From PALSA-1296 sp037143335 (GTDB lineage Bacteria > Bacteroidota > Ignavibacteria > Palsa-1295): a stretch of 64,000 nucleotides of DNA. Position 1 is the stretch's first letter. Each line of letters opens with the position of its first letter. Positions 27,773 to 36,667 of the stretch are shown piece after piece. Location: contig JBAWZA010000017.1 in the NCBI GenBank assembly GCA_037143335.1, forward strand, positions 10,014 through 74,013, read 5' to 3'. A program made the translations under genes and the position numbers. A model generated the notes under the pieces. The model was not told where the DNA came from and did not search any database. It saw nothing but the letters and a program-made list of their open reading frames with translations.

Positions 27773-28443
27773 GAATTGATATAATCTCTGCTGTTCCACC
27801 AATCCTCGATAGTCCTCTGAACGAGAGTCTCACGAAACGCGCACGTGAGAAAGAGATCATCGAGATTCACGTTCATAATCTTCGGGACTTTGGCTTGGGA
27901 AAATATCATCAGATTGATGACGAGCCTTTCGGCGGCGGCGCTGGAATGGTGTTGCGCGTGGAGCCAATTTTCACACTGATACGACAACTCCAGGCTGAAC
28001 GAAGTTACGATGAAATTATTTTTATGACACCCGATGGGAAACGATTCGAGCAGGGTGATGCAAATGAATTGTCACTAAAAAATAATCTCCTCATCCTCTG
28101 CGGAAGGTATAAAGGCATTGATGAAAGAATTCGTCAAACTTTTATCACACGAGAAATTTCTATTGGTGATTATGTCCTCACTGGTGGTGAGCTCCCTGCT
28201 TTAGTAGTAATTGATGCTGTCATCCGTCTCCTCCCTGGCGTCATACATGATAGCGAGAGTGCAATGCTTGATTCATTTCAAACGGGATTACTCGATGCTC
28301 CGCTCTACACACGACCTGCCGAATTCGAGGGGATGAGTGTGCCCGATATTCTGCAATCTGGCGATCACGAAAAAATTAGAACTTGGCGAATCGAAGAGGC
28401 TACCAAACGGACTCAAGAACGGAGACCTGATCTGTTGAGTTGA
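27769..28443 (+). CDS. trmD: tRNA (guanine(37)-N1)-methyltransferase
   Basis: The protein (~224 residues) begins MRIDIISAVP and has the deep-trefoil-knot SPOUT signatures: FGGGAGMVLRVEP, ILCGRYKGIDERIRQ, GDYVLTGGELPALV. It makes m1G37 in tRNAs for proline and leucine/arginine codons and so protects reading frame. The frame runs 27 bases further upstream inside the acylase, but the ATG at 27769 gives the conserved N-terminus. Its 3' end overlaps the lipB 3' end by 44 bases on the other strand. The usual rpsP-rimM-rplS neighbours are absent. Confidence 0.95.
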   Translation: MRIDIISAVPPILDSPLNESLTKRAREKEIIEIHVHNLRDFGLGKYHQIDDEPFGGGAGMVLRVEPIFTLIRQLQAERSYDEIIFMTPDGKRFEQGDANELSLKNNLLILCGRYKGIDERIRQTFITREISIGDYVLTGGELPALVVIDAVIRLLPGVIHDSESAMLDSFQTGLLDAPLYTRPAEFEGMSVPDILQSGDHEKIRTWRIEEATKRTQERRPDLLS

Positions 28444-29095
28444 CAAGTTCAACGTGAAAAACAGATTCGAATGCGCGACTATAAGCGTGCTGAATTTCTT
28501 GCATATCAATCTGACGTCCCAACAATTTCTCCATACTTGTGACACGCTTGTCGCCTATGCCGCATGGAATGATTCGATCAAAATAAGCAAGGTTGGTATT
28601 CACATTGAGTGCAAAGCCATGCATCGTACACCACTTAGAAGCTTTGATACCAATGGCGCAAATTTTTTCGTCATCACCGTTAACATTTACCCAAACCCCT
28701 GTCAAGCCGGCTATCCTATAACCGGTAATCCCATAGTTAGCAATAGTTGTAATGATTGTTTCTTCAATCGCTCGTAAGTACCATCCCAAATCTTCTGTGA
28801 AAGTTGACAGATTTAGGAGTGGGTATCCAACTAATTGTCCTGGTCCGTGATAGGTGACGTCACCTCCTCGTTCAATCAAATATTTCTCGGCCCCAATTAC
28901 TTCGAGTTCAGAATCTGAGAAAAGAATGTTCGCCTCGTCGGTGGCTCTGCCTAAAGTATAGACATTCAGATGCTCACAAAGAATAAGGTACTGCTGTTGA
29001 ATTCCGTTGAGAAGACCCGTAAAAAGATCTCTCTGGAGTTCGAGTACTTTCCCATAATCGGTAGTTGGTAAGTTTATCGAAGTGATTTGCCTCAC
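28400..29095 (-). CDS. lipB: Lipoyl(octanoyl) transferase
   Basis: The 231-residue protein transfers octanoate from acyl carrier protein to lipoyl domains of 2-oxo-acid dehydrogenases. It has RGGDVTYHGPGQ (76-87), the catalytic pair Lys151 (AIGIKASK) and Cys178 (IIPCGI), and MHGFALNVN. The start is GTG. The C-terminus is ~20 residues longer than usual. It converges on and overlaps trmD. lipA is not in the window. Confidence 0.94.
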   Translation of the reverse strand: MRQITSINLPTTDYGKVLELQRDLFTGLLNGIQQQYLILCEHLNVYTLGRATDEANILFSDSELEVIGAEKYLIERGGDVTYHGPGQLVGYPLLNLSTFTEDLGWYLRAIEETIITTIANYGITGYRIAGLTGVWVNVNGDDEKICAIGIKASKWCTMHGFALNVNTNLAYFDRIIPCGIGDKRVTSMEKLLGRQIDMQEIQHAYSRAFESVFHVELVNSTDQVSVLESVW

Positions 29096-29182
29096 GAGTA
29101 GTGCCTTTTATTCATTGTGCTCCAGTGACAAACAAAAATTCTTGCATACTAATCCGTTCAGTAAGCTAATCCACAAAATTCC

Positions 29183-29213
29183 TTGGGTCGGTACCTTTTT
29201 TTTCGTATATTTG
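29183..29213 (+). promoter_or_regulatory. Bacteroidota promoter TTG-N20-TATATTTG
   Basis: TTG at 29183-29185 is separated by exactly 20 bases from TATATTTG at 29206-29213. This predicts RNA start near 29219 and a ~80-base leader for the repeat protein at 29300. The downstream SLOG/NTPase genes could be read through from here. Confidence 0.6.
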
Positions 29214-29299
29214 CATTGGGAGATTAGCACCATTACCATGCCACAATAGTAATATTTTGGTGATTTTGTCTAAAATCCATCATATCAACGAAAATATTC

Positions 29300-31780
29300 G
29301 TGCTTTTTATACATTACTCTGGCCAGGAGACAATAATTAGTGTACTCGCAATAACCCTTATTTGCCTTGGAGCTTCTCAAGGCTTCGCACAGCACAAGCT
29401 CGAAGTAGATGACGGAGCTGGACATTTCTCTACCATTGTGGGCGGAAACCCTGGCGGTGCTTTCACATTGCCTTCCAGTGCAGGTACCCTCATCACAAAT
29501 GTGGGACTTTCCTCACTTGCATGCCTTACAATCGGAAATGTCGGTACCACACCAGCAGCTAACCCATTAACCTTCAATATCAACACAAACAGTTTTATTG
29601 GAACCGGTGACAACAAAGAACTCGACTTCGTCACTAACGGTCAAGTTCGCGCAAGATTCAAAGAATCCACTGGCGACACTGCAACCTCTGGCGCATTCGA
29701 GCCAGGTATTGGAGTGACATATTCGCTTGGTACCTTAGATCGTCCGTGGAAAGAGCTATTCGTATCAAATGGAACGATCACGTTCACTTCATCGACTGGT
29801 GCGCACAATCCTGGCCATGGAATTGCGCAAACTTTTGCTGTTGCAACTGGCTCACTCTCGTTTGATCCTAACTCGGCAACGTTTCAATTCGACCATCCCT
29901 TGAATGTTACGGGTGGAACAGGTGTAACAACCCCGAGCGCTACAATAACAAATCTTGCATCCCTAACTGGTGGTATGGTAAAAGCAGACACAGGGGGTAC
30001 ACTTTTTATTGCAACCGCAGGCGCTGATTACTCAGCTGGCACCAAACTTTTAGCAACTGGAATACTAAGAAATACTACTGGTACAGGCGCACTAACAATT
30101 GCAGTGCCTGCGGACTTCCCAACGCTTAACCAAAACACAACGGGAAGCGCTGCCAAACTTACTACACCTCGCACTATCGGTGGTAATAGCTTCGATGGTT
30201 CGGCAAATACAACTTTTGCAAATAAATTTATAGTACAAGGCACGACTGATGCAGGATTGACGAATGCTCAGTTCTTAGGTGCGCTCGGGACAGGTATTGT
30301 ACTTAATACGACTGCGACTGGTGTACTCTCGATTGCAGTGCCGAGCGATTTCCCGACCCTAAATCAGAATACCACAGGTAGTGCAGCCAAACTTACAACA
30401 GCTCGCACAATCGGTGGCAATAGCTTTGATGGTTCTGCGAACATCCCACTTGCAAATAAGTTTATTGTACAAGGCACAACCGATGGCGGATTGACGAATG
30501 CTCAATTCTTAGGTGCATTGGCTACTGGTATTGTAAAGAACACCACAACTACGGGAGCCTTAACTATTGCAATAGCATCTGACTTCCCAACTCTTAACCA
30601 GAACACAACAGGAAGTGCAGCTACATTAACTACTGCCCGTACTATCGGCGGAAATAGCTTTGACGGATCTGCGAACATCCCACTTGCAAATAAGTTTATT
30701 GTACAAGGCACAACTGATGGCGGATTGACGAATGCTCAATTCTTAGGTGCACTTGCTACTGGTATTGTAAAAAATACAACAACCACGGGAGCCTTGACAA
30801 TCGCAGTCCCTGCAGACTTCCCAACTCTTAACCAGAACACAACGGGGAGTGCTGCAACATTAACTACTGCTCGTACTATCGGCGGAAACAGCTTTGATGG
30901 CTCTGCAAACATTCCTCTCGCCAACAAATTTATCGTACAAGGTACAACAGATGGCGGACTGACGAATGCTCAGTTCCTCGGAGCCTTAACAACAGGACTT
31001 GTAAAGGTAACAAATTCGACGGGAGTACTCACTACGGCCGTCGCTGGTACAGATTACCAAGCTCCTATAGCCGCTGGTGATGGAATTGCAATTGCGTCAA
31101 ACACAATCTCTCTCGGTGGTACTTTTGCGAACGCTGTCACCATCAATGCTAACTCAAAGAATCTCTATCTCACAAACCCTGCAGATGTAGGAATAGGAAC
31201 AAGCGGACCAACCACTGGACTCTTTGAAGTAACTTCTGCTACTAAGACAGCTGTCCGTGGTGTAGAAACTGGCGTAGCTAATTCTGGTGGAGAGTTTATT
31301 GTAAATAACGCAGCGAATCCGAACCATGCGCTGATCGGCAATACTAACGGCACAGGTAATGCAGTTGATGGTACGGCTACTGGTGCTGGTTGGGCTGGAC
31401 ACTTTGATGGTAGCACCAACGGTAACGGAATTTACGCAAAAGGAAAAGTTGGTAAGACTGGTTTACAGGTAAATGCAGGTGATGTGATTTTATCACATAC
31501 AACTCAGCCAACAGGTGCTTTCGCTGTCGGCGCAGGTTCTAGTGCCGTAGTAACCGTTGTAACAGGAGCTGCAGCTAACTTTAACGTAAGTTTGAATACT
31601 GGCACAGTTGGTCAAGTAATTTATCTCTACAATGGTGACGCAACGTGGACAGCAAATCTTGTTGCTGGAACTTCAGCCGTCATTCTAGGAAATGCCGGAC
31701 CTGTTGCAGTGCCGCCAGGCAACACTGTAATTCTGATGTTTGTAAATAATGGCGTAGTGAACGGTTGGGTTACAAAGTAA
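29300..31780 (+). CDS. Secreted tail-fibre/adhesin-like protein with tandem 78-residue repeats
   Basis: An 826-residue low-charge protein with an N-terminal hydrophobic signal (cleavage after GFAQ, about residue 31). HKLEVDDGAGHFSTI and TLPSSAGTL open a phage-tail-fibre-like head. Four tandem 78-residue repeats (LTTARTIGGNSFDGSAN, KFIVQGTTDGGLTNAQFLGAL, NTTTTGALTIA) follow at about residues 272-583, then a beta-rich tail with GATWTANLVAG-like strands. It lacks the usual T9SS sorting domain, so export and attachment are unclear. The start is GTG at 29300. Its stop is 33 bases before the SLOG-like gene. An adhesin or fibre role is inferred from composition and repeat style. Confidence 0.75.
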   Translation: MLFIHYSGQETIISVLAITLICLGASQGFAQHKLEVDDGAGHFSTIVGGNPGGAFTLPSSAGTLITNVGLSSLACLTIGNVGTTPAANPLTFNINTNSFIGTGDNKELDFVTNGQVRARFKESTGDTATSGAFEPGIGVTYSLGTLDRPWKELFVSNGTITFTSSTGAHNPGHGIAQTFAVATGSLSFDPNSATFQFDHPLNVTGGTGVTTPSATITNLASLTGGMVKADTGGTLFIATAGADYSAGTKLLATGILRNTTGTGALTIAVPADFPTLNQNTTGSAAKLTTPRTIGGNSFDGSANTTFANKFIVQGTTDAGLTNAQFLGALGTGIVLNTTATGVLSIAVPSDFPTLNQNTTGSAAKLTTARTIGGNSFDGSANIPLANKFIVQGTTDGGLTNAQFLGALATGIVKNTTTTGALTIAIASDFPTLNQNTTGSAATLTTARTIGGNSFDGSANIPLANKFIVQGTTDGGLTNAQFLGALATGIVKNTTTTGALTIAVPADFPTLNQNTTGSAATLTTARTIGGNSFDGSANIPLANKFIVQGTTDGGLTNAQFLGALTTGLVKVTNSTGVLTTAVAGTDYQAPIAAGDGIAIASNTISLGGTFANAVTINANSKNLYLTNPADVGIGTSGPTTGLFEVTSATKTAVRGVETGVANSGGEFIVNNAANPNHALIGNTNGTGNAVDGTATGAGWAGHFDGSTNGNGIYAKGKVGKTGLQVNAGDVILSHTTQPTGAFAVGAGSSAVVTVVTGAAANFNVSLNTGTVGQVIYLYNGDATWTANLVAGTSAVILGNAGPVAVPPGNTVILMFVNNGVVNGWVTK
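30113..31048 (+). repeat. Four tandem 234-bp in-frame repeats
   Basis: The word for DFPTLNQNTTGS recurs at 30113, 30347, 30581 and 30815, an exact period of 234 bp (78 codons). Units 2-4 are nearly identical at protein level (NSFDGSANIPLANKFIVQG), and the DNA differs mostly at third positions. A partial unit precedes and a divergent one follows (TTGLVKVTNSTGVL). Confidence 0.9.
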
Positions 31781-31813
31781 GATATCAACACGAGAGCAAA
31801 TCGAATTTAGATT

Positions 31814-33532
31814 TTGAAGAAGGGATCGCTGCCAATAGCCATCGCCGTAACTGGCCATCGCGACCTTCGCCCTCAAGACATTCCGATACTCGAAGCTCAG
31901 GTTGAGAAAATTTTTTCTCAACTTGAGCAAGAGCATTCCTCCTCTCCCCTCGTACTCTTATCTTCTTTAGCCGAAGGTGCTGATAGACTTGCGGCAAGAA
32001 TTGCCCTTAAGCGCGGAATTAAATTAGTTTGTCCTCTCCCTATGCCACGCGCATTATACGAAGATGATTTTTCATCAGAGGAATCAAAAAAGGATTTTGC
32101 TGATCTTTTAGATAAATCGGATGAGTGGTTTGAATTACCATTGCTCTCCGGTTCGAGCTATGAGGACATTAGTAAACCCGGTGAACTGAGAAATCATCAG
32201 TACGCCTTCGTTGGTGCTTATCTATCCCGACACAGCCAAATCATTATTGCAATGTGGGATGGCAACCCAGTCGAGTTAGTCGGTGGTACGACTTACGTAG
32301 TAGGATTTAAACTTCACGGCATCCCACCACCATATATTTTCAAACAAGGCAGATTCGATCAAGAAGAAATCGGGCCAGTCTATCATATCCTCACTCCACG
32401 CGCAACCCATGAGGCGCCAGAAGGAACAGCGGGTACACTTAAGGTTATCTACCCTGATGCATTCGGCTCCGATGACGCCGCGAAAAGCAATTACGACCGC
32501 GTAATGCGTGACACCAATCGTTTCAACGAGGATGAAATCTCGATGGGGTCTGACCTTCAAGATGAACGAACTCAGAGTGCTTCGTACCTTTTATCAGGAG
32601 ATCTTCAGCGCTTGAAAGAAAAGGCTTCCGATGTTTTGATTTCATGTTTTTCAGTTTCCGATACGCTAGCGATTTTTTTTCAGAAACAGACCCTTAAATT
32701 CTTAGGGGTCTTGTTCGCTTTTGCGTTGATGGCAACAGTCGTCTTCGAGCTATATGCGTACTTGATGCTCGACTACCCGATCTTGCTGCTGCTTTTTTTT
32801 ATGATCTTGGGCGGTGCATATTCTGTCTATCTCTACACTGCAAAAAAAGCATATCAGGCGAAATTCTTAGATTATCGAACCCTCGCCGAAGGATTACGAA
32901 TCCAATTTTATTGGAAGCAAATCGGAATCCGATTTTCTGTTGCCAATTACTACCTTGGTGATCAGCATAGTGAACTTGATTGGATAAGACATGCACTTCG
33001 GATTTGGTCGCTTCCGTTTACCGAAGATTCAAAAAAACTTATTGAGACGGAAACAAATACCGAAGCGGACCGTTGGAATTTGCTGATGGAGGATTGGGTC
33101 AAATCACAACACCATTATTTTGTTCGGTCATCCAAGAAGGAGACCAACAAGGTGAAGAAACTGAATCTATGGGCAAGAATAGCGCTTATATTAGGATTCT
33201 TACTGATTGCATTCAACATGATCTACCAGTACTTTATCGGCCATACTCCGCTACTTACTTTTTTATATATCAGCTCGGTAACTCCGATTGCCGCTGGGTT
33301 ATTCTACGGATACTCCGAGAAGCGGGCGTTAGCTGATCACGTGAAACAATACGAAAGAATGGCAACGCTGTTTGCAAAAGCCGAAACACGCCTTCTGAAA
33401 CTGATCACAGAATCAAATTTTGAAGAAGCGCGAAATCTCGTCTTCGATCTTGGCAAAGAAGCACTTAAGGAAAATGGACGTTGGGTCTTGACTCATCGCG
33501 AACGTCCGATTGAATTCCCAATAACTCAATAA
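31814..33532 (+). CDS. SLOG-like N-terminus with SLATT-like transmembrane region (putative immunity protein)
   Basis: The 572-residue protein begins with a Rossmann-type SLOG-like domain: AIAVTGHRDLRP (about 9-20), SSLAEGADRLAA (50-61) and an IIIAMWDGNP strand near 150, a pattern proposed to bind or make nucleotide-like signals. After a linker come two helices (~297-318 and ~321-341), the SLATT-like helix DYRTLAEGLRIQFYW (~353-367), a further pair of helices (~456-475, ~480-500) and a basic coiled tail. SLATT membrane effectors are predicted pore-forming effectors in nucleotide-signalling defence. The start is TTG. Only 3 bases separate it from the NTPase gene, so the two are co-translated. 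Domain names are by eye. Confidence 0.75.
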   Translation: MKKGSLPIAIAVTGHRDLRPQDIPILEAQVEKIFSQLEQEHSSSPLVLLSSLAEGADRLAARIALKRGIKLVCPLPMPRALYEDDFSSEESKKDFADLLDKSDEWFELPLLSGSSYEDISKPGELRNHQYAFVGAYLSRHSQIIIAMWDGNPVELVGGTTYVVGFKLHGIPPPYIFKQGRFDQEEIGPVYHILTPRATHEAPEGTAGTLKVIYPDAFGSDDAAKSNYDRVMRDTNRFNEDEISMGSDLQDERTQSASYLLSGDLQRLKEKASDVLISCFSVSDTLAIFFQKQTLKFLGVLFAFALMATVVFELYAYLMLDYPILLLLFFMILGGAYSVYLYTAKKAYQAKFLDYRTLAEGLRIQFYWKQIGIRFSVANYYLGDQHSELDWIRHALRIWSLPFTEDSKKLIETETNTEADRWNLLMEDWVKSQHHYFVRSSKKETNKVKKLNLWARIALILGFLLIAFNMIYQYFIGHTPLLTFLYISSVTPIAAGLFYGYSEKRALADHVKQYERMATLFAKAETRLLKLITESNFEEARNLVFDLGKEALKENGRWVLTHRERPIEFPITQ

Positions 33533-33535
33533 TTT

Positions 33536-36500
33536 ATGCCAGTCGGTTCGACACCTGAAAAGAAAACGGAATCCAAGAAGCGATCTCCGGAAATTCGGGT
33601 ATTTATATCCTCGACCTTCCGCGACATGCAGGATGAGCGCGAGTATATTATCAAACATGTTTTCCCTGAACTGCGGACAATCTGTCGCGAACGTGGAGTT
33701 GAGTTTACCGAAATTGATCTAAGGTGGGGTGTTACCGCCGAAGAAGCGGAGCAGGGCAAGGTTCTAAAAATCTGTCTTGATGAAATTGATCGGTGTCGTC
33801 CATACTTCATCGGTATTTTGGGCGAACGTTACGGTTGGGTTCCGAATGTTGATGACGTCAAGAAAGACCCGGAGCTTGTAACCGAACACCCATGGGTCAT
33901 TCCTTGTATAAATGATGGCATCAGCGTGACGGAGATGGAGATGCTCTATGGTGTACTCCATAACCCCGCAATGGCTGACCATGCGTATTTTTATTTTCGT
34001 GATGAGAAAAATACTCGTCCCGAATTTCGTGAAACCGATCCAGCGACTGCCGGCAAACTTGCTGCACTCAAAGATCGAATTCGGGAGAGTTCATTCCCTG
34101 TTCGTGAAAATTTTCCGAGTCCCGCAAACATAGGCGCACTTATACGCGAGGATCTTCTCAATGTCATTAACAACAATTTCCCGCTTGACGAAGCACCCTC
34201 TCCCCTTGAGCAAAAGAGATTAGTTCAAGATGCTTATGCACGTACCATTCGTAAAGCATATATTCCGAGAAGCTCGTACATTCAAAAACTTGATAGTCAC
34301 GTAACCGATGAGGGACCGCAGCTGATTCTTACCGGAGAATCGGGTTCTGGAAAAAGCGCTCTCATGGCGTATTGGGCGAATGAGTTCATCAAGAATAATC
34401 CGGACGCATTCGTCATACATCATTTTATCGGAGCGGGTTCATCAGACACAGGGCATCTCGATATTATCCGCAGAGTGATGGAAGAAATTCGTGAGAGATA
34501 CTCAATTGAAGACGAAATCCCAACGATACCCGAAAGCTTGGAACAAGATTTTTCTTCATGGATTGCGAAAGTTCAGAAAGAAAAATTAATTCTCATCATT
34601 GATTCACTTGACAGACTTTCAGAGAAATCAGCACTGCTTCATTGGCTTCCGAATTATTTTCCACCCAATATCCGCGTCTTTCTTTCAACAGGAGGCGGAG
34701 ATACATTGGATATTCTCAGGAAACGAGATTCAGAAATTCTTACGATCGAGCCACTGACAGAAGAGGAATCGGATAAACTCATTGTTCGGTATCTGAGTCA
34801 GTACCGAAAAGCTCTGAGCAACGAGCAACGAAAGGCGATCACAAGTGATAGCAAGAGTACCAACCCACTTTTCTTGAGGACGGTACTCGAAGAGCTTCGT
34901 ATTTTTGGATCGTTCGAAGAATTAAATAATCGTATCAGCCACTACATGGGATCCCGCGATATGAGCGATCTTTTTCAGAGAATGCTTGCTCGGATGGAGC
35001 ATGATTACGGAGCTGAAGGTTTAGACCAAGTTTTGAGCTTGATCTGGGCATCGCGCAGAGGACTCGCCGAGACGGAAATCATGGAAATAGCTGGCGTGAC
35101 CCGTCTTGAATTATCCCCGTTAGTCCATGCACTTGAAGAGCAGCTGATTCGGAGAACAGGTCTTTTAAATTTTTATCATTCCTATTTGCGTTCAGCAGTT
35201 GAAGAACGATATTTCCAGCCGAAGATGGAAATTCTTCATCCCTCTACTCCACACGATCATGCGCATCTGCAAATTGCTGAATATTTTAAGAAGCAACCAA
35301 TCTCTCCTCGGAAGGCAGATGAGTTGCCCTGGCATTTCGCAGAGGCTGGAAGAACTGACGAACTCCAACTTGCAATTTCTGAGATTCCAATGTTCTTGGA
35401 ATTTGCGAAAGACGATAAACAATTCGAGCTACTCGGCTATTGGAGAAAAATCGGCGACCTCTCTCTGATGGAAAAAGCGTACGATGATAATGTTGCGAGA
35501 GCCGAAGAGGAAATTGCAAATGATAAAGGGTTAATGTATGATCTGCTTGCTGGCTTCTTCAAAGAATCAGGTCGGAATGTATTGACTGAAAAATATTTTG
35601 AGAACGCAGTAAGGCTCCGCACAATAGAGTTTGGCGAAGGAAGTGATGAAGCAGAAGAGAGCAGATTCCACCTAGCATCTCTAAAATGGTGGATTCAAGG
35701 AGATTACGCGGCGGCTGAATCGCTATTTACGAAGTCACTGAAATTTAACGAGAGCAAGTATGGGAGAAGGGATCCTCATACCGCGAAAATTCTCTACTAC
35801 CTCGGTACACTCGAGCAATTACAGGCTCATTATCCACAAGCTGAATCATTATTTAAGGAATCTGTCGAAATTATCGAATCACGCCGTGGCCCTCAACATC
35901 CAGAGTTAGCCCCTGCCGTAAATAAACTCGCTTGTCTGTATCTCGAAACCGGTGATTACTCATCCGCCGAACCGCTTTTTGTCAAGGCATTCCGCATTTG
36001 CGAGAGTGCATTCGGCAAAGATCACCCAACAACAATCGAGGCATATCAGAACCTTGCAGAGTTATACAATAAAAAAGGTGATCATAAATACGCAGAAGAG
36101 TGCTACCGTAATGCCATCATCAAGTGGGAAAATATTTTTGGCAAAGAACATCCAAGCACAATTGTCGCTCTGAACAACCTTGCAACTACTTTTCTCAATA
36201 ACGGAGAGTTGAGTCAAGCAAAGGAGTCATTCTTAGAAGTGTTGGAAATTGAGATTAAGGTATTCGGTTCTGATAATTTTCATACAGCCGGCACACAAAA
36301 TAATTTAGCCGAGACCTTAGATGCACTTGGAGAATATGAAGATGCCGAGATGTACTACATTGCTTCACTTAGAACATTAGAAAAGATTTTTGGTGATGGA
36401 CATCCAATCACTGCGCATCCTATTCAGGGATTAGGTCAGTTGTGGCTCAATAAAGAAAATCCGGCAATCGCGGCTGAATATTTCGAACAAGCATTTGAAA

Positions 36501-36658
36501 TTCGCAATACTACACTTGGCTCGCATCCCGAAACGCTCCAGTCACTCGAGTCTTATTTTGATATCGTCAGCAAGTTCGGAAGCGAAGAAAAAAAGATTGA
36601 GCTTGGATCAAAATTGCTTACACTACGTGAAGCGATCACTTCGACGCAGCATCCGTGA
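33536..36658 (+). CDS. DUF4062-STAND (NACHT-like) NTPase with C-terminal TPR repeats
   Basis: A 1040-residue protein in three parts. Residues ~20-110 are DUF4062 (RVFISSTFRDMQDEREYI, EIDLRWGVTAEEA, CRPYFIGILGERYGWVP), as in the N-termini of eukaryotic TEP1/NPHP3-like proteins. Residues ~260-560 form a STAND-type P-loop NTPase with Walker A GESGSGKS (267-274) and Walker B LILIIDSLD (Asp356/Asp359). Residues ~690-1030 are seven or so kinesin-light-chain-like TPR units of 42 residues (AESLFKESVEIIE, AEPLFVKAFRICE, AEECYRNAI). STAND proteins oligomerise on sensing a ligand through the repeat region. The TPR sensor, NTPase and membrane partner fit an abortive-infection alarm. Complete, no frameshift. 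Confidence 0.85.
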   Translation: MPVGSTPEKKTESKKRSPEIRVFISSTFRDMQDEREYIIKHVFPELRTICRERGVEFTEIDLRWGVTAEEAEQGKVLKICLDEIDRCRPYFIGILGERYGWVPNVDDVKKDPELVTEHPWVIPCINDGISVTEMEMLYGVLHNPAMADHAYFYFRDEKNTRPEFRETDPATAGKLAALKDRIRESSFPVRENFPSPANIGALIREDLLNVINNNFPLDEAPSPLEQKRLVQDAYARTIRKAYIPRSSYIQKLDSHVTDEGPQLILTGESGSGKSALMAYWANEFIKNNPDAFVIHHFIGAGSSDTGHLDIIRRVMEEIRERYSIEDEIPTIPESLEQDFSSWIAKVQKEKLILIIDSLDRLSEKSALLHWLPNYFPPNIRVFLSTGGGDTLDILRKRDSEILTIEPLTEEESDKLIVRYLSQYRKALSNEQRKAITSDSKSTNPLFLRTVLEELRIFGSFEELNNRISHYMGSRDMSDLFQRMLARMEHDYGAEGLDQVLSLIWASRRGLAETEIMEIAGVTRLELSPLVHALEEQLIRRTGLLNFYHSYLRSAVEERYFQPKMEILHPSTPHDHAHLQIAEYFKKQPISPRKADELPWHFAEAGRTDELQLAISEIPMFLEFAKDDKQFELLGYWRKIGDLSLMEKAYDDNVARAEEEIANDKGLMYDLLAGFFKESGRNVLTEKYFENAVRLRTIEFGEGSDEAEESRFHLASLKWWIQGDYAAAESLFTKSLKFNESKYGRRDPHTAKILYYLGTLEQLQAHYPQAESLFKESVEIIESRRGPQHPELAPAVNKLACLYLETGDYSSAEPLFVKAFRICESAFGKDHPTTIEAYQNLAELYNKKGDHKYAEECYRNAIIKWENIFGKEHPSTIVALNNLATTFLNNGELSQAKESFLEVLEIEIKVFGSDNFHTAGTQNNLAETLDALGEYEDAEMYYIASLRTLEKIFGDGHPITAHPIQGLGQLWLNKENPAIAAEYFEQAFEIRNTTLGSHPETLQSLESYFDIVSKFGSEEKKIELGSKLLTLREAITSTQHP

Positions 36659-36667
36659 TCTGCCTGT

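Noticed and set aside
30113..31048. Tandem repeats as CRISPR or a satellite
   Set aside because: The period is 234 bp, in frame and fully translated within one gene.
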